Shown in pieces: positions 1-8,132 of a DNA stretch of 64,000 nucleotides. A program made the position numbers and the translations under genes. The notes under the pieces were generated by a model that did not search any database, was not told the DNA's origin, and saw only the letters and a list, made by a program, of their open reading frames with translations. Origin of the DNA: Georgenia satyanarayanai. Its GTDB lineage: Bacteria > Actinomycetota > Actinomycetes > Actinomycetales > Actinomycetaceae. Each line of letters begins with the position of its first letter. Position 1 is the first letter of the stretch. The stretch spans positions 186,001-250,000 of the forward strand of contig NZ_VUKC01000003.1 of the NCBI RefSeq assembly GCF_009193135.1. The letters are read 5' to 3'.

Positions 1-1285
1 GCGTCGTCGAGTACAGGCGCTCGACGACGGCCTCCGCCATCGCGGCGACCGCGCCCCCGGCGTCGCCGTGACGCCCGACCTCCTCGGGGTGGATGGGGAG
101 GTCGGCGGTGAGGTACTTGGCGAGGATCTGCCGCGCGCCGTCGGCGTCCGGGCGCTCGATCTTGATCTTCACGTCGAGGCGGCCGGGGCGCAGGATCGCG
201 GGGTCGATCATGTCCTCACGGTTGGAGGCGCCGATGATGACGACGTTCTCGAGCTTCTCCACGCCGTCGATCTCGCTGAGCAGCTGGGGGACGATCGTCG
301 TCTCGACGTCGCTGGACACGCCCGTGCCGCGGGTGCGGAAGAGGGAGTCCATCTCGTCGAAGAAGACGACGACGGGCAGCCCGAGGGCGGCCTTCTCCCG
401 GGCGCGCGCGAAGATGACGCGGATCTGGCGCTCGGTCTCCCCGACGTACTTGTTGAGGAGCTCGGGGCCCTTGACGTTGATGAAGTAGCTGCCGGCGCGG
501 TGGTGGCCCTCGCCCCGGCCCGCGGCGCTGGCGAGGGAGGTGGCCACGGCCTTGGCGATGAGCGTCTTGCCGCAGCCCGGCGGGCCGTACAGGAGGACGC
601 CCTTGGGCGGCTTGAGGCCGTGCTCGCGGTAGAGCTCGGGGTGGAGGAAGGGCAGCTCGACGGCGTCGCGGATCTGCTCGATCTGGGTGCCCAGGCCGCC
701 GATGTCGCCGTAGTCGACGTCGGGCGTCTCCTCGAGGAGGAGGTCCTCGACCTCCGAGCGCTCGACGTGCTCGAGCGCGAAGCCGCTGCGCAGGTCGGCG
801 AGGACGGTGTCCCCCACGCGCACGCCGGCGGCGGCGAGCGGCGCCGCGAGGCGCAGGACGCGCTCGTCGTCGGCGCGGGCGACGACGAGCACGCGGGTGT
901 CGTCGACGACCTCCTTGACGGCGACCAGCTCACCGGTCTCCTCGAAGCCACCGGCCTGGACGGCGACGAGCGACTCGTTGAGGCGCACGTGCTGGCCGGG
1001 ACGCAGCGCCCCGAGCGGGAGCGACGGTGCGGCGGCCACCCGCAGGCGGCGGCCGGAGGACAGGACCTCGAGCTCGCGCTCGGTGACGTGGACCGACAGG
1101 ACGGTGGCGATGCTGCTGGGCGGGCGGGAGAGGGCGTCGAGCTGCTCCTGCATGGTGGCGAGCTGGTCGCGGGCGCCCTGGAGCGCGGTGGCGAGGCGCT
1201 CGTTCTTCGTCGCCAGGCTGATCGCCTGCTGCTCCAGCTCGCGCACACGGTTCACGCGGAAGTCGTCCATCCCAGCCTCGGCCAT
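1..1285 (-). CDS. arc: Proteasome-associated AAA+ ATPase ARC/Mpa (partial, C-terminus outside window)
   Basis: ATP-driven unfoldase that recognises Pup-tagged proteins and feeds them to the 20S proteasome in the cytoplasm. The reading frame is open from an ATG at 1285 to the left edge (about 428 residues visible), so the C-terminus is missing. An N-terminal coiled coil ([19 protein letters not shown], about residues 9-27) is followed by OB-like segments and then the AAA+ module: Walker A GPPGCGKT, Walker [13 protein letters not shown], and an arginine-finger region with [12 protein letters not shown] purine-rich GGGAAGGGG lies just before the ATG. trmI is directly upstream on the same strand, separated by a hairpin. 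In actinobacteria dop and pup normally follow, so they are expected to the left of this window (inference). Confidence 0.95.
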   Translation of the reverse strand, partial: MAEAGMDDFRVNRVRELEQQAISLATKNERLATALQGARDQLATMQEQLDALSRPPSSIATVLSVHVTERELEVLSSGRRLRVAAAPSLPLGALRPGQHVRLNESLVAVQAGGFEETGELVAVKEVVDDTRVLVVARADDERVLRLAAPLAAAGVRVGDTVLADLRSGFALEHVERSEVEDLLLEETPDVDYGDIGGLGTQIEQIRDAVELPFLHPELYREHGLKPPKGVLLYGPPGCGKTLIAKAVATSLASAAGRGEGHHRAGSYFINVKGPELLNKYVGETERQIRVIFARAREKAALGLPVVVFFDEMDSLFRTRGTGVSSDVETTIVPQLLSEIDGVEKLENVVIIGASNREDMIDPAILRPGRLDVKIKIERPDADGARQILAKYLTADLPIHPEEVGRHGDAGGAVAAMAEAVVERLYSTT

Positions 1286-1310
1286 GTCGGCCCCTTCCCT
1301 GCTCGGCACC

Positions 1311-1341
1311 GCCCCCACGGTAGGTCACCGACCGTGGGGGC
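1311..1341 (-). terminator. Hairpin between trmI and arc
   Basis: A perfect 11-bp stem (1311-1321 with 1331-1341, left arm GCCCCCACGGT) with a 9-nt loop sits between the trmI stop and the arc start. There is no clear U-tract, so it may attenuate rather than fully end trmI transcription before arc. Confidence 0.6.
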
Positions 1342-1353
1342 CGCAGGTGCGGG

Positions 1354-2415
1354 TCAGAGGGTGGGCGGCTGGTCCTCGTCCGGCGCGGTGTCCCCGCTCT
1401 GTCCTGCGTCTCCGCCCTGTCCGGTGGCGCGCAGCTGCTCGGCACGGTCCTGGTCGCGGCGCACGCGGCGCAGCTTCTTGTCCGAGACGGTGCGCTCCCC
1501 CAGGTCCTCGGCCCAGTCCTCCTCCACCGGGTAGGCACCCTTGGCGGGGCGGCGCTTGCGCAGCGGCGGCGTGACGCCCGGAGCCATGCGCCGGGTGGTG
1601 ACGAGGAAGCCGGTGTGGCCGACCATCCGGTGGTCCGGGCGCACCGCCAGACCCTCGAGGTGCCAGCCGCGCAGCAGGGTCTCCCACGCGCGCGGCTCGG
1701 TGAACTGCTCGGTGGCCTTGGCGTCCTCGACGAAGCGGGAGAGCTGGGTGGTGGAGGCGACGTAGGCGATGAGGACACCACCGGGGGCGAGCGCGTCGGC
1801 GGCGACGGCGAGGTTCTCCCAGGGGGCGAGCATGTCGAGGACGATGCGGTCGACCGACCCGGGCTCGACGGCGGTGGGCAGCACCTCGGCGAGGTCACCG
1901 ACGACGACCTCCCAGGCGGGGTGGTCCTCCCCGAACCAGGCGCGGGCGTTGGACTCGGCGATCTCGGCGAAGTCGGCGCGGCGTTCGACCGACAGCAGCC
2001 GCCCCTGCGGCCCGACGGCCTGGAGCAGCGACATGCTCAGCGCACCGGAGCCGACCCCCGCCTCGACGACCCGAGCACCGGGGAAGATGTCCGCCATCGC
2101 GACGATCTGGGCGGCGTCCTTGGGGTAGACGACGGCGGCGCCGCGCGGCATCGACAGGACGTGGTCGGCGAGCAGCGGGCGCAGGACGAGGTACTCGACC
2201 CCGCCGGTGGTCGCGACGACGACGCCCTCGCTCCCGCCGATGATCGCGTCGTGGCGCAGGTAGCCGCGGTGGGTCTGGAAGGTCGCCTGCGGGTCGAGGG
2301 TGATCGTGTGCAGGCGCCCCTTCGGGTCGGTCAGCTGCACCCGCTCCCCGATCGCGAGGGGGCCGCGGCGGCGCGCCGGGCCGGGCGGGAGGTCGGTGGC
2401 GGGTTCGGAAGTCAC
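1354..2415 (-). CDS. trmI: tRNA (adenine-58-N1)-methyltransferase TrmI
   Basis: SAM-dependent enzyme that methylates N1 of adenine 58 in the tRNA T-loop. The 353-residue protein has an N-terminal beta domain (GERVQLTDPKGRLHTITL), then a Rossmann methyltransferase fold with the SAM motif VVEAGVGSGALSMSL at about 117-131 and the catalytic-loop region RIVLDMLAPWENL. The acidic C-terminal tail after about residue 320 is low complexity. The start is a GTG at 2415; a TAGACT box at 2424-2429 lies 8 nt before it, pointing to leaderless or nearly leaderless transcription. It is directly upstream of arc, an arrangement common in actinobacteria. Confidence 0.93.
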   Translation of the reverse strand: MTSEPATDLPPGPARRRGPLAIGERVQLTDPKGRLHTITLDPQATFQTHRGYLRHDAIIGGSEGVVVATTGGVEYLVLRPLLADHVLSMPRGAAVVYPKDAAQIVAMADIFPGARVVEAGVGSGALSMSLLQAVGPQGRLLSVERRADFAEIAESNARAWFGEDHPAWEVVVGDLAEVLPTAVEPGSVDRIVLDMLAPWENLAVAADALAPGGVLIAYVASTTQLSRFVEDAKATEQFTEPRAWETLLRGWHLEGLAVRPDHRMVGHTGFLVTTRRMAPGVTPPLRKRRPAKGAYPVEEDWAEDLGERTVSDKKLRRVRRDQDRAEQLRATGQGGDAGQSGDTAPDEDQPPTL

Positions 2416-2477
2416 GGTCGACGAGTCTACGGGCCGTGACCCGCGCGCCCGGCGGGCCAGGCCCGCGGCTCGCGTGA

Positions 2478-2759
2478 TCAGGCAGGCTGCTGCTCGGCGA
2501 AGCGGCGCCGGCTGCGCTCACGGGCCTTGGCGGCCTCGACCTCCCGGTCCTTGGGCGGGGCGTGGGTGACGAGCGCGTCGAGCAGCTCGCGCGTGGCGGC
2601 GGCGACGTGCTCGACCGCGTGCTCGAAGGCCTCGGCGTTGGCCTGGGAGGGCTTGGTCATGCCGGCAACCTTGCGCACGTACTGCAGGGCGGCGGCGTGG
2701 ACCTCGTCCTCCGTGGCGGGCGGCGCGTAGTTGTGCAGGGGGTGGATGTTGCGGCACAT
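2478..2759 (-). CDS. DUF2277 family protein
   Basis: Small cytoplasmic protein of 93 residues with the N-terminus typical of DUF2277 (MCRNIHPLHNYAPPATEDEV) and the conserved ALQYVRKVAGM segment. The biochemical role of this family is not established. The C-terminus is rich in Arg/Glu and probably helical. The sequence CACACT-like box CACCCT at 2766-2771 stands 6 nt before the ATG, so transcription is probably leaderless. It lies between trmI and the MmcQ-like gene on the same strand, with its own promoter. Confidence 0.85.
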   Translation of the reverse strand: MCRNIHPLHNYAPPATEDEVHAAALQYVRKVAGMTKPSQANAEAFEHAVEHVAAATRELLDALVTHAPPKDREVEAAKARERSRRRFAEQQPA

Positions 2760-2798
2760 GGCTCCAGGGTGGCACCGGGCGGGGCCGCCGGGAAGACC

Positions 2799-3242
2799 TC
2801 AGGCGCCCCCTCTCCCGGCCGGTCCGCCGTCCGCGTCCAGGCGCCGCACGAGACGCGGGCCGGCGACCTGCCGGTAGGAGCCGTCGAGGAGCTCGGCGAC
2901 CTCCTGCCAGTCGACGTCCTCCGGCGGGGTGCCGGCGAGGTCGATGCCCACCCAGCCGAAGGGTCCGTAGTAGGCGGGCACGAAGGCGCGCGGGTCCTCG
3001 TGGAGCGCGGCGAGCTCCTCCTCCCCGTCCGGGAGGACGATGAGGCCGTGGTCGTAGCGCCGGCGGGTCTGCGCCGGCCCCTTCGTGCCGCCGCCGTAGA
3101 TCGCGAACATCTTCCGGGCCCGGAAGGTGGGACGCCCGAAGGTCTCGACCTCCGTGGCGGCGGGGAAGCCGAGCGCGAGGGGGCGCAGCCGGGCCAGGTA
3201 GGGATCGTCGTCGTCGTACATCCGCGGGTGCGGCACTGTCAC
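2799..3242 (-). CDS. MmcQ/YjbR family protein
   Basis: Cytoplasmic protein of 147 residues related to MmcQ/YjbR (DUF419), a small alpha/beta fold proposed to bind DNA; its cellular job is unclear. Visible family features are the N-terminal FPAATEVETFGRPTFRARKMFAIYG stretch (positions about 25-50), a loop with KGPAQTRRRYDHGLIV, and YYGPFGWVGIDL near the C-terminus. I chose the GTG at 3242 because AGGAGG lies just upstream and because a leaderless four-codon ORF (3239-3253) ends in a TGA overlapping this GTG. GTG codons at 3245 and 3236 are alternatives. Confidence 0.8.
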   Translation of the reverse strand: MTVPHPRMYDDDDPYLARLRPLALGFPAATEVETFGRPTFRARKMFAIYGGGTKGPAQTRRRYDHGLIVLPDGEEELAALHEDPRAFVPAYYGPFGWVGIDLAGTPPEDVDWQEVAELLDGSYRQVAGPRLVRRLDADGGPAGRGGA

Positions 3243-3253
3243 CACCTCCTCAT
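3239..3253 (-). other. Leaderless mini-ORF (MRRW) overlapping the MmcQ-like start
   Basis: TACCCT (3260-3265) is followed after 6 nt by ATG AGG AGG TGG TGA. The four codons spell out a Shine-Dalgarno sequence, and the TGA overlaps the GTG start of the MmcQ-like gene. If the transcript is leaderless, a ribosome ending here could re-initiate directly. The box and codons are seen; the coupling is inferred. Confidence 0.45.
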
Positions 3254-3293
3254 GACGGGAGGGTAGGACCGGGCACCGACATCGCGGGCCGGT

Positions 3294-4418
3294 TCACCGC
3301 GCGGTGCGGCGCAGCGCCTCCTCGAGACGGGCGACCGACAGGAGACCGACGACGCCGGCCCGCCCGTCGGCGAGGACGACGACGGGGCTCGTGCGGGCGG
3401 CGCGGGCGGCGGCTCCCACGCCGTCGGCGCCCGTGAGCACGGTGACGACGCTCTCGGCCGGGAGCACGGAGGCGACGGCGGACAGCGGCGTGGTGGGGCG
3501 GGCGGACGGGGGGACCTGCGCGAGGACCGAGGGGTCGACGAGGCCGCTGACGCGCCCGCCGTCGTCGAGGAGGACGACGCGCCGCCGGCCCACGGCGTCG
3601 GCGGCGGCGACGGGGGCGGAGGCGGGGAGCGCGACGGCGGGCTCGGCGAGGAGCCGCAGGTCGATGTGCGCGGCGTTGCGGCGGGCGCGGGCCAGGTTGA
3701 CGGCCTGGCTGGAGGCGGTCCACAGGTACCCGGTGAGGAGCGCCACCCACAGGACGGTGAAGATCGTCGGGCGCAGGCCCACCATGAGCGGACGGCCCAG
3801 GCCGACGACGACGATGAGGACGGCGACCACGCGCCCGCCCCAGCCGGCGACGCTCGTCCCCGTGAGCCGGTCCCCCGTCACCTTCCACACGATCGCCTCG
3901 AGGATGCGGCCGCCGTCGAGCGGGTAGCCGGGCAGCAGGTTGAAGACGGCGACGACGGCGTTGCTCAGGGCGCCGATCTGCCACACGACCGAGGCTAGCG
4001 GCGAGTCGACCTGGCCGATCGCGACCCAGGAGACGACCGCGAGGACCGCGTTGGCGAGAGGACCGACGACGGAGACGAACGCGGACGCACCGGGGGTGCG
4101 CATGTCGGAGACGAACTGGGTGTGTCCGCCCCACAGGGTGAGGACGTACTCGCGCGGCGGGGACCCCACGGCCTGGCCCGCCATGCCGTGGGCGAGCTCG
4201 TGCGCGAGCACGCCGAGCAGGAGCATGAGCGGGACGCTCGCGGCGGCCAGGACGGTGGCGGCGGTGCCGGCGCCCGGCACGACGCGCGTGATCGTCGGTG
4301 CCACGAGGGCGCCCAGGACGACCGCCATGACGAACCAGGACGGGGCGAAGACGACGGGAACGCGGCGGACGTGCCCGATCACCCAGCCCGAGGACGTGCG
4401 CTCACCCAGCCGTGCCAT
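3294..4418 (-). CDS. Site-2 protease family (M50) membrane metalloprotease with CBS domains
   Basis: Intramembrane zinc protease of the SpoIVFB/Rip3-like group, 374 residues. About six membrane segments occur in the first 230 residues. The HExxH zinc motif is H73-E74-LA-H77 (LAHELAHGM), and the third ligand is D169 in NLLPGYPLDGGRIL. The C-terminal 130 residues resemble a pair of CBS domains, known in this subgroup as regulatory ligand-sensing modules. Substrate unknown. The start at 4418 follows TAAGGT (4425-4430) with a 6-nt gap, so it is likely leaderless; it is divergent from the RecB-like gene. Confidence 0.9.
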   Translation of the reverse strand: MARLGERTSSGWVIGHVRRVPVVFAPSWFVMAVVLGALVAPTITRVVPGAGTAATVLAAASVPLMLLLGVLAHELAHGMAGQAVGSPPREYVLTLWGGHTQFVSDMRTPGASAFVSVVGPLANAVLAVVSWVAIGQVDSPLASVVWQIGALSNAVVAVFNLLPGYPLDGGRILEAIVWKVTGDRLTGTSVAGWGGRVVAVLIVVVGLGRPLMVGLRPTIFTVLWVALLTGYLWTASSQAVNLARARRNAAHIDLRLLAEPAVALPASAPVAAADAVGRRRVVLLDDGGRVSGLVDPSVLAQVPPSARPTTPLSAVASVLPAESVVTVLTGADGVGAAARAARTSPVVVLADGRAGVVGLLSVARLEEALRRTAR

Positions 4419-4493
4419 TCCTGCACCTTATGTCCCCGCGCGACCTGGCCCACAGCGCGCGCGGGCCTCCCCGGCCGTGTCGGACCCCCGGCA

Positions 4494-4499
4494 TACAGT
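4494..4499 (+). promoter_or_regulatory. -10 box for leaderless RecB-like gene
   Basis: TACAGT ends 6 nt before the ATG at 4506 and there is no Shine-Dalgarno sequence between them. This is the standard spacing for a leaderless actinobacterial transcript. Confidence 0.6.
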
Positions 4500-4505
4500 G
4501 GCGGC

Positions 4506-5429
4506 ATGGCAGTGAGCAGCACCGAGACTCCCGCGCAGGACGCCCCGACGGCGGCGCTGCGCCCGATCGCCCTGTCTCCCTCGCGCGCCAAGGACTTCAT
4601 GCAGTGCCCGCTGCTGTTCCGCTTCCGCCTCGTCGACCGTCTGCCCGAGCCGCCGAGCCCGGCCGCCGTCAAGGGCACCCTCGTCCACAGCGTCCTCGAA
4701 CGGCTCTACGACCTGCCCGCCGCGCGCCGCAACCCCGCTGCCGGCGTGGAGCTGCTCGCCCCGGCGTGGGAGGGGCTGCGCGCCGAGCGGCCCGAGGTCG
4801 AGGAGATGTTCGGGACCCCGGAGGAGCTGCAGGCGTGGCTCGTCTCGGCGCGCGAGCTCGTCGAGCGGTACTTCCAGGTGGAGAACCCGCAGCGCCTGGA
4901 GCCGGCGGAGCGGGAGAAGCTGCTCGAGGTCGAGCTCGGCTCGGGCATCAGGCTCCGCGGCTTCGTCGACCGGATGGACGTCGCGCCGGACGGCGCTGTG
5001 CGCGTGGTCGACTACAAGACCGGCCGCTCCCCCCGGCCGCAGTACTCCGCGGACGCGCTCTTCCAGATGCGCTTCTACGGCCTCATGCTGTGGCGCCTCA
5101 CCGGTACCCCGCCGCGCCGCCTCCAGCTCGTCTACCTGGCCGACGGCCAGGTCCTCACGCTCGACCCCACCGAGAACGAGCTCCTCGCCACCGAGGACCA
5201 GGTCGAGTCGATTTGGGGCGCGATCACCCGCGCGGCGCAGGCCGGGGACTTCCGCCCGCGCGTGTCGCGGCTGTGCGACTGGTGCAGCTTCCGCGACCAC
5301 TGCCCGTCCTTCGGTGGTACTCCGCCGCAGCCGCCGCAGGAGGGCATGGACCGGCTCCTCGCCGCCGTCGGGCAGACGGACCCCGGACGGACCGCCGTCC
5401 CGGCGGGCGCGGGCGCGGCGACGGCCTAG
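4506..5429 (+). CDS. RecB-family exonuclease (PD-(D/E)XK) with predicted 4Fe-4S cluster
   Basis: Single-domain nuclease of 307 residues related to the C-terminal nuclease of RecB/AddB (Cas4-like fold), probably in DNA repair. The nuclease core has LVHSVLERL (His motif, near residue 60) and VVDYKTGRSP (catalytic Asp/Lys). One cysteine near the N-terminus (FMQCPLLF, C34) and three at the C-terminus (LCDWCSFRDHCPSF) match the iron-sulfur arrangement of AddB-type nucleases. ATG at 4506 is preferred over longer frames because of the -10 box 6 nt upstream. A member of this family sits next to trmI/mpa in mycobacteria too (recollection). Confidence 0.9.
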   Translation: MAVSSTETPAQDAPTAALRPIALSPSRAKDFMQCPLLFRFRLVDRLPEPPSPAAVKGTLVHSVLERLYDLPAARRNPAAGVELLAPAWEGLRAERPEVEEMFGTPEELQAWLVSARELVERYFQVENPQRLEPAEREKLLEVELGSGIRLRGFVDRMDVAPDGAVRVVDYKTGRSPRPQYSADALFQMRFYGLMLWRLTGTPPRRLQLVYLADGQVLTLDPTENELLATEDQVESIWGAITRAAQAGDFRPRVSRLCDWCSFRDHCPSFGGTPPQPPQEGMDRLLAAVGQTDPGRTAVPAGAGAATA

Positions 5430-5441
5430 CGTCGCCGCGCC
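5412..5441. terminator. Bidirectional hairpin with stop codon in its loop
   Basis: A perfect 12-bp GC stem (5412-5423 with 5430-5441, left arm GGCGCGGCGACG) encloses the loop GCCTAG, which contains the TAG stop of the RecB-like gene. It lies between convergent genes and could serve both. No U-tract follows. Confidence 0.6.
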
Positions 5442-5449
5442 GCGTGGGC

Positions 5450-6283
5450 TCAGTCCTGCGGCAGGTCCATCGTGGCCGGGTCCCCGCCGGTGCGCTCACC
5501 GGCGTCCAGGGCGTCGACCGCGGCGAGCTGGTCCTCGTGGAGCTCGAAGCCGAGGACGTCGATGTTCTCCCGGATGCGCTCGGGCGTGGCGGACTTGGGG
5601 ATGACGATGCGCCCGCGCTGCAGGTGCCAGCGCAGCACCACCTGGGCCGGCGTGACCCCGAGGTCCTGCGCAGCGCGGGTGACCGCCGGCTTGTCGAGCG
5701 CCGCGCCCCGGCCGAGCGGCGAGTAGGCCTCCACGGCGATCCCGGCGCGCTCGGACGCCTCGGTCACAGCGCGGTTCTGGAACCCGGGGTGCACCTCGAC
5801 CTGGTTGACGACGGGCACGACGTCGGTCTCGGCGAGCAGCCGGTCCAGGTGCTCGGGCAGGAAGTTCGACACCCCGATCGCGCGGACCGCGCCGTCGGCG
5901 TGGAGCTTCTCGAGGGCGCGCCAGGTCTCGACGTACCGGTCCTTGCTCGGCACCGGCCAGTGGATGAGGTAGAGGTCGACGACGTCCAGGGCCAGCGCGC
6001 GGCTGGAGGCGTCGAAGGCGGCGAGGGCCTCCTCCAGGCCGTGGTCCTTATTGCGGACCTTCGTCGTGACGAAGACCTCCTCGCGCGGCAGGCCGACGGC
6101 GCGCAACGCGGCACCGACGCCCTCCTCGTTGCGGTAGGCAGCCGCCGTGTCGATGTGCCGGTAGCCCGCCTCGAGGGCGGTCTCGACCGCCCGCTGGGTC
6201 TCCTCGGCGGGCACCTGGAACACGCCGAAGCCCACCTGGGGGATCTGGACGCCGTTGTTGAGGGTGAGGGCGGGAACGGTCAT
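5450..6283 (-). CDS. Aldo/keto reductase
   Basis: NADPH-dependent carbonyl reductase of the AKR5-like group (2,5-diketogluconate reductase type), 277 residues, cytoplasmic. The catalytic tetrad is visible as D45 and Y50 (HIDTAAAY), K75 (VTTKV) and H108 (YLIHWP). The cofactor-binding end IVIPKSATPERIREN is intact. Start ATG 6283 is chosen because AGGAGA lies 5 nt upstream; a longer frame adds residues without family similarity. Physiological substrate unknown. Convergent with the RecB-like gene. Confidence 0.92.
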   Translation of the reverse strand: MTVPALTLNNGVQIPQVGFGVFQVPAEETQRAVETALEAGYRHIDTAAAYRNEEGVGAALRAVGLPREEVFVTTKVRNKDHGLEEALAAFDASSRALALDVVDLYLIHWPVPSKDRYVETWRALEKLHADGAVRAIGVSNFLPEHLDRLLAETDVVPVVNQVEVHPGFQNRAVTEASERAGIAVEAYSPLGRGAALDKPAVTRAAQDLGVTPAQVVLRWHLQRGRIVIPKSATPERIRENIDVLGFELHEDQLAAVDALDAGERTGGDPATMDLPQD

Positions 6284-6418
6284 AAGTTCTCCTGGACTGT
6301 CGGACGATCGGCTCTCCGGCCACGCGGGTGGCACGCCCCGCCAGTGTCGGCCCCGTGGGCGTCCTCAGCATGCCGAGACCGCACACCGGCACATCCTCGG
6401 CCGGGAACGGCCTCTGCG

Positions 6419-6736
6419 TTGGTCAGGATCCGATCGGTGGTCGCCACCGTCGCGGCGTCGGTCGTCGTCGGAGGCGCCATCGTCACGATCGCGACGCTCA
6501 GCGATGAGTCTCCCCGCGACGTCACTCGCCAGGTCTCGCCCGGCGTGGACGTCACCGACACCGACGGGGTCCTGTCTGGTGACAAGACCGCCAACCTGCG
6601 CACCCTGATCGAGAGCTCCATGGTCCAGGGCGGTGAGCCCTACACCCAGGAGGACGTCGACAGGGAGCTGGCCGAGCTGCTCGAGCTCACCGGCGGCAGC
6701 GACATGATCAGCATCGTCATCGACGACGGCCGGTGA
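6419..6736 (+). CDS. Small exported or membrane-anchored hypothetical protein
   Basis: Predicted 105-residue protein that I do not recognise. It begins with a short basic stretch (VRIR), then a hydrophobic segment VVATVAASVVVGGAIVTIA typical of a signal anchor, then a polar acidic domain ending in DMISIVIDDGR. The start is uncertain: TTG at 6419 supplies the positive charges, while GTG at 6437 has a CAGGAT box 7 nt before it and could be leaderless. No ATG is in frame nearby. It stands divergent from the aldo/keto reductase and convergent with the HAD gene. Confidence 0.45.
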   Translation: MVRIRSVVATVAASVVVGGAIVTIATLSDESPRDVTRQVSPGVDVTDTDGVLSGDKTANLRTLIESSMVQGGEPYTQEDVDRELAELLELTGGSDMISIVIDDGR

Positions 6737-6751
6737 GACGCCCGACCGCTG

Positions 6752-7513
6752 CTACCGGAGGAGCGGCTCGCCGGACGCGACGGTGGCGAGCTCGGCGAGA
6801 GTGAGCCCCTCGAGCGTCCGCAGCATGCTGAGCGCCGGCTGGGGAGCGATCTCGACCATGAGCGGGACGGCGATCGTCGCCGCGCCCGAGGCCAGCGCGG
6901 ACGCCACGCCGGGCACGGAGTCCTCGACGGCCACGCACTCGCGGATGTCGACGCCGAGCATCTCGGCGGCCCGTAGGTAGGGCTCGGGGTGCGGCTTGCT
7001 GTGGGTGACCTCGTCACCGGTGACGACGGCGGAGAAGGTGCCCTCGGGCAGTGTCTCGAGCACGGCCTCGGCCATCGACCGGTAGGACATCGTCACGAGC
7101 GCGCACGGCACGCCGGCCTCGACGAGGGCGGTGAGGATCTCGCGCGCACCGGGCCGCCACGGCGGGCCGTCGGTGCGGATGTGCTCGGTGACGCGGCGGA
7201 CGAGCTCGGCCGCGACCTCCTCGTCCGTGCCGGGCACGCCCAGCCCGCGGAGCTTTGCCGCGGTGTGGGTGATCGGCTTGCCGACCATCGCCAGCCCCTG
7301 CTCGTGGGTCCAGGTCCCGCCGTGCTCCGCGGCCAGCGCGGTCTCGGTGGCGATCCAGTAGGGCTCGGTGTCCACGAGGGTGCCGTCCATGTCCCACAGG
7401 ACGGCGGCGGGCCGGGAGGCGGTGGCCGTCCCCGGGCGTGCGGACAGGGGCTGGTCGGCGAGGGTCAAGCAGTTCTCCATCGTCAGGGCGTGGGACGGAG
7501 CGGCGTGTCCCAC
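6752..7513 (-). CDS. HAD superfamily hydrolase, subfamily IA
   Basis: Probable phosphatase acting on small phosphorylated metabolites in the cytoplasm; 253 residues. HAD motif I is DMDGTLVDTE with nucleophile D41 and acid D43, motif II is the serine/threonine in LVTMSYRS, motif III is the Lys in THSKPHPEPYL, and motif IV is VAVEDSVPGV. A helical cap lies between motifs I and II. Start is uncertain: GTG 7513 (used here) or ATG 7480; neither has a good ribosome binding site. The first 30 residues are poorly conserved-looking. Substrate cannot be told. Confidence 0.85.
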   Translation of the reverse strand: MGHAAPSHALTMENCLTLADQPLSARPGTATASRPAAVLWDMDGTLVDTEPYWIATETALAAEHGGTWTHEQGLAMVGKPITHTAAKLRGLGVPGTDEEVAAELVRRVTEHIRTDGPPWRPGAREILTALVEAGVPCALVTMSYRSMAEAVLETLPEGTFSAVVTGDEVTHSKPHPEPYLRAAEMLGVDIRECVAVEDSVPGVASALASGAATIAVPLMVEIAPQPALSMLRTLEGLTLAELATVASGEPLLR

Positions 7514-7527
7514 GGCGGGTCTGAAGC

Positions 7528-7556
7528 CAGGCTACCCGTGGGTCCGCGGTAGCCTG
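7528..7556. promoter_or_regulatory. Divergent promoter with 9-bp inverted repeat
   Basis: CAGGCTACC (7528-7536) and GGTAGCCTG (7548-7556) form a perfect inverted repeat with an 11-nt spacer. Each arm carries TAGCCT, a -10 box on its own strand: one fires toward the HAD gene, the other toward the lipoprotein gene. Confidence 0.5.
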
Positions 7557-7587
7557 CCGGCATCAGCGTCGATCACGAGAGGGACAC

Positions 7588-8061
7588 ATGGGGCATCGGG
7601 TGGCGGTGGTATCGGGGTTGCTGGCGGCGCTGGCGCTCTCCGGGTGCAGCGGGGACGCGGAGGCGGGGTCGGAGCCCACGCCGCCGGTCGAGTCACCGGT
7701 GGAGTCGCCGGTCGAGTCGCAGCCCGACGCGAGCGGGATCTGCGCCGCGTTCGGCGATGTCCTGTCCATCCTCGAGAACGCCGACATCGCCCTGAGCGAG
7801 GGACGCATGGACGCTCAGGAGCACCGGGGCTGGTACCAGCTCGCGGGACGGGTGCTCGAGCGTCTCCCCTCGGGCGCGGAGGGTGGCGTGTACGACGCCC
7901 TCGCCGCACTGCAGGAGATCGACCCCGCGACGGCGCCCGGGAAGGGACTCGGGTCGGCCGCGGCCCGCGCACCCCAGTGGTACGACGCACAGGAGCCACT
8001 GGGGGCGGCGTGCGACGAGCTGGGGACCCCCGTGGCCATCTCGATGTTCACGGGCGGCTGA
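7588..8061 (+). CDS. Predicted lipoprotein
   Basis: Exported lipoprotein of 157 residues, function unknown. The signal peptide VVSGLLAALALSGCSG has a clear lipobox (LSGC), so the mature protein should be anchored on the outer face of the membrane. A threefold VES repeat (PPVESPVESPVES, about residues 31-43) makes a flexible linker before a mostly helical C-terminal domain with two cysteines. Start ATG 7588 has GAGAGGGA upstream and a TAGCCT -10 box at 7550-7555. Confidence 0.8.
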   Translation: MGHRVAVVSGLLAALALSGCSGDAEAGSEPTPPVESPVESPVESQPDASGICAAFGDVLSILENADIALSEGRMDAQEHRGWYQLAGRVLERLPSGAEGGVYDALAALQEIDPATAPGKGLGSAAARAPQWYDAQEPLGAACDELGTPVAISMFTGG

Positions 8062-8132
8062 GAGCTCCGCCGCCCTGCCCGCCGTCGCGAGCGCGGACGC
8101 CTCCCACCCTCCCGCCCGCATAGGCTGAGGGG

